Shown one piece after another: positions 28,990-34,603 of a DNA stretch of 34,603 nucleotides; the stretch's first letter is position 1, and each line of letters opens with the position of its first letter. Made by a program: the position numbers and the translations under genes. The stretch spans positions 1 to 34,603 of the forward strand of contig NZ_VZII01000048.1 in assembly GCF_009391885.1 (NCBI RefSeq). The letters are read 5' to 3'. The DNA comes from Pseudomonas sp. MN1F. GTDB taxonomy: Bacteria > Pseudomonadota > Gammaproteobacteria > Pseudomonadales > Pseudomonadaceae. The notes beneath the pieces were generated by a model, which worked only from the letters and a program-made list of their open reading frames with translations, was not told where the DNA came from and did no database searches.

Positions 28990-31900
28990 TCAGCGCGCTT
29001 TCACCGTCATTTCACCCTGCCCGTCCCCCACCGCCTGCAGGTTCGGCCGGTACATCGACTCCACCTGCGGCGGCGGCACCCGGTAGGTGCCCGGGGTCAC
29101 CGCACGCGCCAGGTACAACAGGTGCGTGGTGCCATAGCCGTCGAGCTTGAGGGCCGCCACGTAGCGGTCATCACGGTACTCCTGGTGCACCACGCTGGCG
29201 TTCTGCATCGACTCGCGCCACTGCTTCACCGCGCTGCTGGCATTGTCCAGGCTGGCAGCGCTCTGGGCGAGGTTCTGGTTCTCCAGTTCCAGGCCAGCAG
29301 GCAGCAGGTCAACCACCAGGGCATCCGGCACGCGATCAGTGGCCTTGAGCGCCAGGTGCACCAGCACCAGGTCGCCGCTGCGCAGGTTGTGCAGATCCAG
29401 CGGCTGGCCATTCATGCCCAGGTAGTCGCGGCGAATCTCCATGCCATTGCCACCGGCGGCAGGCGCCTGGCGTGGATAGCCCGACAGGGTCAGTTGCTGA
29501 TAGAGCGTTTCGCTACCCTCGTTCTGCACGCTCAGCGGCGAGGCCAGCAACGGCCCTTCGAGCTTCGTGCCCGCCTCGACATTATTGAATTCACGCACCT
29601 CACCAGCACTGTCCAGGCGTGCCTTCCACGGCGCTTCCGGCTTGCCCAGCAGACCCCGGCCGGCCAGGTACAAGGCATTGCGCTCCTGGGTCGACAGCCA
29701 ACGGTTGGCCGCCAGCTCGTCCGACAGGGCGAACAGCCGCTGGTCGACCTGGTTGCTGGCCAGTTTGCTCTCCTGCAGCAGCGCCAGGATCAGCGCCTGG
29801 TCGCGCAGGCTGCTGCCATAGTCGGCCATCCAGCCCTTGCTGCGGCTGATGCCCAGGCCCGCCTGCAGCGCCTGCTCGGCGCGCGGCTTGTCGCCCATGG
29901 CATCCAGCGCTACGGCGAGCTGCACCAGCGGCAAGCCGGAGCGGGCATCGGCGCGGCGCTCGAACAGGCTGCGCAGGGCACCCAGCGGTGCCTGCTGGCT
30001 GCGCGAAAGCACTAGCGCGGCGTAGGCTTGCACGGCAAAGCGAGTGTGCTCGGCGTTCTCGCTGTAGTCGACTTCGATCAGGTTGCGTTCCTGCAAGTAG
30101 CGCAGCAAGCGCTCGTTGGCCTTCTTCAAGGCCTCGGCCGGCACGCCGAAGCCCTGGTCGCGGGCACGCAGCAGGAAGTCGGTGACATAGGCGGTCAGCC
30201 AGTATTCCTCTTCACTGTCCGAGCTCCACAGGCCGAAGCTGCCGTTGTAGCGCTGCATGCCCAGCAGGTGCTCGATGCCCATCTCGATCTTGCGTTTGCG
30301 CACCTCGGCCGGCTCACCCTTGATGCCCAGGCGCTTGAGGCTGTCGGCATCGGCGTAGAGTGATGGGTAGAGGCCGCTGGTGGTCTGCTCCAGGCAGCCG
30401 TAAGGGTAGGCTTCGAGGGCGCGGATCTGTTCCGCCAGGTTCAGTGGCGGGCGGCTCGACAGCGCCAGGCTGGCTTCCAGGCCCGCAGGCTCGAAGGCGG
30501 CCAGATCGCTTTCCGGCAAGGTCCATGGCTGGTCCTTGAGGGCCACGCGGTAATGCTTGAGCATCGCCGGATAGGCCGGGCGCACACCCAAGGTCCATTC
30601 GCGCTCGAAGGTATTGGCCGGCTCGCCCGGCAGTTGCAGGCCATTGACCCGCACCTGCACCTTGCCCTGCCCCAAACCACCAAGGGCTTGCACCGGGATC
30701 AGCAAGGTGCGGCGCTCGCCTTCGGCAAGGGCGACACTCTGCTGGGCGCTGGCGGTAAGCTCCAGCTGCCCCTCGGTGGTGATCTCGACATTCAATTGCT
30801 GGGCACGCCCCGACAGGTTGGCCAGGTCCAGCGCCAGGCTGGTGCGATCACCGCCGGCCAGGAAGCGCGGCGCAGACAGCTCGGCGATCAGCGGCGCGGC
30901 CACCACAGTCTTGCCTTCGGCCATGCCGAAGTGCTCGTCGGTCCAGGCCTGGGCCATCAGCCGCAGCTCGCCGTTGAAGTCGGGAATATCGACCGTCGCC
31001 TCACCTTCACCCTGGTCGTTGAGGGTCACCGGCAGGCTTTGCTGGGCAACGATGGTCACCGTGGTATTGGGCCGCTTGCCGCCCTTGGCCATCGCCGCAT
31101 CACCACCGAACGCCAGGCTGGCCAGGCGCCCCTGGCCGGCTTCGATCAGCTGGCCGTAGATGTCCAGCTGGTCGGCGCCATAGGCCTTGCGGCCGAACAG
31201 GCTGGCGAACGGGTCGGGGGTCTTGAAGTCGGTGATGTTGAGGATGCCCACGTCGACGGCGGACAGCAGCACGTGCACCTGCTTCGGCACGCTGCCGTCG
31301 GCATTGGCGGCCTTGATCTTCACCGTCAGCGGCTGCTTGGGCCGCATCTTCTCCGGCGCCTGCAAGCTGACCGCGAGCTTGCGCTCGGCACGCGCCAGCG
31401 GCAGGTGCAGCACGCCGACGGCGCGCTTGGGCGTGGCATTGGCCTTGCGCTCACCCGGGCGGATCACCAGCGCACTGATGTACAGGTCGTGGCGCGCCCA
31501 CTGTTTGTCCAGCTGCACCTCGAAGGTCTTGCCCTCGGCGGGCACCTCGATTTCTTGCCACCACAGCGGGCCATCGCTGGACTCGATCATCAGGTAGCCG
31601 CTGCCGGCCGCAGGCGGGGTGACGGTGACCTTGGCGCTGGCGCCATCGGCATAGGCCGGCTTGTCCAGTGCCAGCTTCACCTGATCCGGTCGCACCGCGC
31701 CGCCTTCGGCGTTGTCCTGGGCGCGGTAACCGGCCCAGAAGCGCTCGCTGGAAACCAACCCGGTCTCAGGGTCTTCCACCTCGACCCGGTACGGGCCCCA
31801 TTCCACCTGGAAATTCAGTTTGGCGGTGGAGCCTGCCTTGACACTGATGGTCTGCTCGCTCTGGGTGAGGAATTTCTCGTTGTAGTTGTAGCTCCAGCCA

Positions 31901-33891
31901 TCGCTCTGCGAGTAGTTCCAGTAGTAGTCACGGCGCTCGCGGATCAGCCGCACTTTCAAGTCATTGGCGGCGAGCTTGTTGCCTTCACGGTCAGCCACGA
32001 GAAACTCGAATTCGACCGGGCCATCGCTGTCGGTTTCTTCGCCGTCGAACAGGCCGCGCAGGCCAGGCAGGCGCTCGGCTGGCCAGATCGGCTGTTCGAG
32101 GCGGCGGGTGATCGGCCGGCCGCCGGATTCCTGCAGGCTGGCCTGCACGGTCAACTGCAGCGGCGAGCGTGCTTCGGCCCAGTGGCTCTCGATATCGACC
32201 ACTGCCTTGCCGGCCTGGTCAAGGGTGACTTCGTCAAGCTCCAGGTCCTGGGTCAGTTCGGTTTCGGTAACCGAGCCGAACTGGTAGCCCGGCAGTGCCG
32301 GCACGGCTTCACGCAGCGGGCGCACATAGGCTTGCCCGCTCAGGCGATTGCCGGCAGCCGGCGCACCGTAGAGGTAGCGGCCATTGACCTGAATGCGCGC
32401 ATCCTCTTCGGGCGACAACGGCGTATCGCTACCCTTGAGCTCAAGTGCCAGGCGCTCGGGGAGGAAGTCTTCGACCAGGAATTGGTAAACCTGCTTGCGC
32501 CCGCCGCCCAGGTCGAGCAGCAATTGCCAGCGACCGGTCGGGGCCTCCGTAGCCAGTTGCAGCTGATACTGGTAAAGGCCATTGGCATCGGCTTCCCAGA
32601 CGAACTTGCGGCTGACCTGCTCGTCCGGGCGGCGCACTTCCACGCTGACCGGCTGGGCCTTGACCGGCTTGCCATCCTGATCGCGCAGCAACCCGTTGAG
32701 CAGCACCGTTTCACCCGGGCGATAGAGGTCGCGCGGGCCAAAAATGAAGAATTGCAGCGGGTTGGCCTGGGGGCCGGTGATGTCGAACTCGGCCAGGTCC
32801 AGGGCTGCGGTGTTCAGGCGCAGCAGGGTGGTGTGCACGCCCTGGGTGGCGATCAGGGTATCGGCCTTGGCCGTGATCGGCAGTTGGGCATGGCCGGCAC
32901 CATCGGTCTTGGCCTGGGCCAGCAGCTTGCCCTTGTCGTCATGCAGTTCGAGGTTGACGTCCTTGAGTGCCTTGCCGCCCTCCAGGGCCTGGGCGAACAC
33001 GTCCAGGCGGTCGCGGTAGCGGTGGGCAGACACGCCAATGTCGCTGAGGGTGAACAGCGTCGCTGGCTGCGAATAGTCGTAGGTACCCGAGGCGCGCATC
33101 ACGGCCAGGTACACGCCGGGTTCCTGCAGCGGCTTGATCCCGGCAATCGGCAGCAGCACGGTCTCGCGGGTGTTGCGCGCCGGGTTCAGGTCGAAGCGGC
33201 CGCTGTAGACCAGCTCGGCCATGTCCAGGGTTTCCTTGGACTGGTAGTAGTACAGGCTGCTGTTGCGGCCCCAGCTGGCCAGGAAGGTCGAGAGCATCTC
33301 AGGCTTGACCCGGAAGAACTCGACATCGACCTTGGCAACGTTCAGCGCGATCACCGGCAGGCCTTCGGCCAGGCGTGTGGGCAGCAAAGAACCGCGGCTG
33401 GCGAAACCAACGGTGGCTTGCATGTCGCGGGTTTCCAGGCGGCTCACCGATTCGCTGTCGAGCTTGTTGCCGTTGACGGCCAGCAAGCCCTTGTCGACGG
33501 TCAGCACCAGCTTGCGCTGCGGTTCCAGGTGGCGCAGGCGCAGTTCCATCTGGTTGTCGGAGAGTTCCCAGGCACCGTCGACCTTGCCTTTGACCGTATC
33601 GACCAGGTGCACCTTGCTGGCGAAGTCCTGCTTGGCGTCCAGCGGTGCCGAGAAGCTGATCGACAGCGTGCTGGCGCCATCGAGCTGCACTTCCGAGACG
33701 TCCAGCACGCTGAGCTCGCGCCCTTCGTAGCGTTTGGCAAGGACGGCAGGGTCCTCGCGCTTGGGCGCCGGGGCCTCGACCGCAGCGCTCGCAGCCGGTT
33801 TTTCGGTGGCAGCGGGCTTGCCCGGCGTCGAGGAATCACAGGCACTGAGCAAGGCCAGCGCGCAGGCCAGCAACAATCCTTTGTTGAACAT
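28990..33891 (-). CDS. yfhM: Alpha-2-macroglobulin family lipoprotein with thioester motif (YfhM/ECAM-like)
   Basis: A 1633-aa bacterial alpha-2-macroglobulin. The signal peptide ends in lipobox LLSAC with Cys18, and Asp at +2 suggests inner-membrane retention on the periplasmic side. A Pro/Ala-rich linker (about 20-50) leads to a chain of macroglobulin MG domains. The bait-region area and the ANATOMIC thioester domain follow, with CLEQ at Cys1166, the motif that traps proteases covalently. E. coli ECAM has CLEQ at a similar position, whereas the YfaS type lacks it. It is thought to protect the periplasm from foreign proteases, working with PBP1C at sites of wall damage. The open frame continues upstream to 34455, but the lipoprotein signal fixes the start at 33891. 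No strong ribosome site is seen. Confidence 0.95.
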   Translation of the reverse strand: MFNKGLLLACALALLSACDSSTPGKPAATEKPAASAAVEAPAPKREDPAVLAKRYEGRELSVLDVSEVQLDGASTLSISFSAPLDAKQDFASKVHLVDTVKGKVDGAWELSDNQMELRLRHLEPQRKLVLTVDKGLLAVNGNKLDSESVSRLETRDMQATVGFASRGSLLPTRLAEGLPVIALNVAKVDVEFFRVKPEMLSTFLASWGRNSSLYYYQSKETLDMAELVYSGRFDLNPARNTRETVLLPIAGIKPLQEPGVYLAVMRASGTYDYSQPATLFTLSDIGVSAHRYRDRLDVFAQALEGGKALKDVNLELHDDKGKLLAQAKTDGAGHAQLPITAKADTLIATQGVHTTLLRLNTAALDLAEFDITGPQANPLQFFIFGPRDLYRPGETVLLNGLLRDQDGKPVKAQPVSVEVRRPDEQVSRKFVWEADANGLYQYQLQLATEAPTGRWQLLLDLGGGRKQVYQFLVEDFLPERLALELKGSDTPLSPEEDARIQVNGRYLYGAPAAGNRLSGQAYVRPLREAVPALPGYQFGSVTETELTQDLELDEVTLDQAGKAVVDIESHWAEARSPLQLTVQASLQESGGRPITRRLEQPIWPAERLPGLRGLFDGEETDSDGPVEFEFLVADREGNKLAANDLKVRLIRERRDYYWNYSQSDGWSYNYNEKFLTQSEQTISVKAGSTAKLNFQVEWGPYRVEVEDPETGLVSSERFWAGYRAQDNAEGGAVRPDQVKLALDKPAYADGASAKVTVTPPAAGSGYLMIESSDGPLWWQEIEVPAEGKTFEVQLDKQWARHDLYISALVIRPGERKANATPKRAVGVLHLPLARAERKLAVSLQAPEKMRPKQPLTVKIKAANADGSVPKQVHVLLSAVDVGILNITDFKTPDPFASLFGRKAYGADQLDIYGQLIEAGQGRLASLAFGGDAAMAKGGKRPNTTVTIVAQQSLPVTLNDQGEGEATVDIPDFNGELRLMAQAWTDEHFGMAEGKTVVAAPLIAELSAPRFLAGGDRTSLALDLANLSGRAQQLNVEITTEGQLELTASAQQSVALAEGERRTLLIPVQALGGLGQGKVQVRVNGLQLPGEPANTFEREWTLGVRPAYPAMLKHYRVALKDQPWTLPESDLAAFEPAGLEASLALSSRPPLNLAEQIRALEAYPYGCLEQTTSGLYPSLYADADSLKRLGIKGEPAEVRKRKIEMGIEHLLGMQRYNGSFGLWSSDSEEEYWLTAYVTDFLLRARDQGFGVPAEALKKANERLLRYLQERNLIEVDYSENAEHTRFAVQAYAALVLSRSQQAPLGALRSLFERRADARSGLPLVQLAVALDAMGDKPRAEQALQAGLGISRSKGWMADYGSSLRDQALILALLQESKLASNQVDQRLFALSDELAANRWLSTQERNALYLAGRGLLGKPEAPWKARLDSAGEVREFNNVEAGTKLEGPLLASPLSVQNEGSETLYQQLTLSGYPRQAPAAGGNGMEIRRDYLGMNGQPLDLHNLRSGDLVLVHLALKATDRVPDALVVDLLPAGLELENQNLAQSAASLDNASSAVKQWRESMQNASVVHQEYRDDRYVAALKLDGYGTTHLLYLARAVTPGTYRVPPPQVESMYRPNLQAVGDGQGEMTVKAR

Positions 33892-34054
33892 GGAGTGGGA
33901 ACTCTTTGGCAGCGTGTACGTGAGGGCAGCAACTATAGCGCAACGGCGGGTCTGGCACTTTCGTCGATGCGGCAAGTGAGACCGTGTTCGCGCAGATTGG
34001 TTGCCTGGCCGGTACACTGTGCCCGCGAAGCGCCCCACAGCCTCAGGAATTGCA
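33892..34054. promoter_or_regulatory. Divergent promoter region between the macroglobulin and MATE genes
   Basis: This 163-bp gap serves two divergent genes. On the minus strand a TATAGT -10 (plus 33932-33937) lies 41 bp before the macroglobulin ATG. On the plus strand a TACACT -10-like hexamer lies at 34013-34018. Convincing -35 elements are not evident for either. Confidence 0.4.
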
Positions 34055-34603
34055 ATGCCGCAACTGACCACCGACTGGCAGCACCGCCCCACCCACCGCA
34101 AGGTCTGGGCGCTGGCTGCGCCGATGATCCTCTCGAACATTTCGGTACCGCTGGTGGCTCTGGTCGACAGCACCGTGATCGGCCACCTGCCCCACGCCCA
34201 CCAGCTCGGTGCGGTGGCCGTGGGCGCCACGCTGTTCACCTTCATGGTCGGCCTGATGGGCTTCCTGCGCATGGGCTCCACCGGCTTCGCTGCCCAGGCT
34301 GCCGGGCGTGCCGACGGCGCAGCGCTGCGCCAGGTGCTGGTACAGGGCCTGCTGCTGGCCGTGGCCTTCGCGCTGCTGATCGGCCTGCTCGCCCTGCCCT
34401 TCAGCCAGTTGGCGCTGCACGCCATGCAACCAAGCGTGGCGTTGCAGCAATCCACTGAAGACTTCTTCCATACCCGGTTGCTGGGCTTGCCGGCAGCGCT
34501 TGCCAGCTATGCGCTGGTCGGCTGGTTCCTTGGTACGCAGAACGCACGGGCGCCACTGGCGATTCTGCTGACCACCAACCTGCTGAACATCGCCCTCAAC
34601 CTG
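34055..34603 (+). CDS. MATE-family efflux transporter, N-terminal part (DinF-like)
   Basis: The gene starts at the ATG at 34055 and is open to the end of the window (183 codons, no stop). The visible part begins MPQLTTDWQHRPTHRKVWALAAPMILSN and contains five or so hydrophobic helices. VPLVALVDSTVIGHL and LGAVAVGATLFTFMVGLMGFLRMGSTGFAAQAAG are the typical first two helices of a MATE transporter of the DinF subgroup. Members export drugs or metabolites using Na+ or H+ gradients. A complete protein would be about 440-450 aa. It is divergent from the macroglobulin gene. Confidence 0.9.
   Translation, partial: MPQLTTDWQHRPTHRKVWALAAPMILSNISVPLVALVDSTVIGHLPHAHQLGAVAVGATLFTFMVGLMGFLRMGSTGFAAQAAGRADGAALRQVLVQGLLLAVAFALLIGLLALPFSQLALHAMQPSVALQQSTEDFFHTRLLGLPAALASYALVGWFLGTQNARAPLAILLTTNLLNIALNL

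Noticed and set aside
33892..34455. N-terminal extension of the macroglobulin frame
   Set aside because: It is antisense to the MATE gene start and precedes a clear lipoprotein signal peptide, so translation should begin at 33891.
30553..34458. 1301-codon open frame on the plus strand, antisense to the macroglobulin gene
   Set aside because: It is a shadow of a GC-rich coding strand: no domains, skewed His/Gln/Leu/Arg composition, and the opposite strand has lipobox, MG domains and CLEQ.

Overview
The window is a chromosomal segment of a high-GC Pseudomonas. Gene content and order point to the Pseudomonas putida group: a beta-alanine catabolic (bau-type) cluster with its LysR regulator, an adenine/adenosine deaminase of the PA0148 type, a copZ/copA/cueR copper cluster, and a pbpC plus alpha-2-macroglobulin pair. 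This assignment comes from recognising protein families, not from a database search. I see no rRNA, tRNA, insertion sequence, prophage or CRISPR array. It looks like core chromosome, densely coded on both strands.

Layout. (1) 1-4.1 kb: mmsA/bauC-type semialdehyde dehydrogenase and bauA-type beta-alanine:pyruvate aminotransferase (minus strand), divergent from a LysR regulator. (2) 4.1-5.4 kb: a RutR-like TetR regulator and a YigZ/IMPACT protein. (3) 5.4-5.8 kb: a gene-free stretch with DnaA-box-like 9-mers. (4) 5.8-10.0 kb: a C-factor-like SDR, a purine deaminase, an ArsR regulator, a 65-aa protein and a Bcr/CflA exporter. (5) 10.1-13.7 kb: copper homeostasis with copZ, a small secreted protein of unknown function, copA and cueR. 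CueR-type operators with the diagnostic 19-bp spacer precede both copZ and copA. (6) 13.8-15.8 kb: a dCache chemoreceptor behind a flagellar sigma-28 promoter. (7) 15.9-20.3 kb: an AraC regulator and a thiolase, divergent from a high-molecular-weight FabG and a MaoC hydratase. (8) 20.4-22.7 kb: a MazG-like pyrophosphohydrolase overlapping cmoM, then two DUF4136 lipoproteins. (9) 22.8-24.2 kb: an A24 prepilin peptidase and a receiver-LuxR response regulator, resembling the P. aeruginosa fppA/pprB pair but without tad genes here. (10) 24.4-26.1 kb: a TpsB outer-membrane transporter with no adjacent substrate. (11) 26.2-33.9 kb: pbpC and a 1633-aa alpha-2-macroglobulin lipoprotein, with an oppositely oriented small membrane-protein gene between them. 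(12) From 34.05 kb: the start of a MATE exporter that runs off the window.

Functional logic. BauA and MmsA/BauC take beta-alanine through malonate semialdehyde to acetyl-CoA. The nearby RutR-like regulator is suggestive because beta-alanine is also the end product of uracil breakdown. Copper entering the cytoplasm is sensed by CueR, which should switch on copZ (chaperone) and copA (efflux). The thiolase, FabG4-like reductase and MaoC hydratase form a fatty acyl-CoA module whose gene set resembles mycobacterial fadA2-fabG4-htdX. PbpC and the alpha-2-macroglobulin form a probable periplasmic wall-repair and protease-defence pair.

I did not find a clearly novel system. The observations most worth checking are the secreted protein embedded between two CueR promoters, the paired TTGTACAA operator before the response regulator, the DnaA-box cluster, and the prepilin peptidase with an altered GxGD motif.
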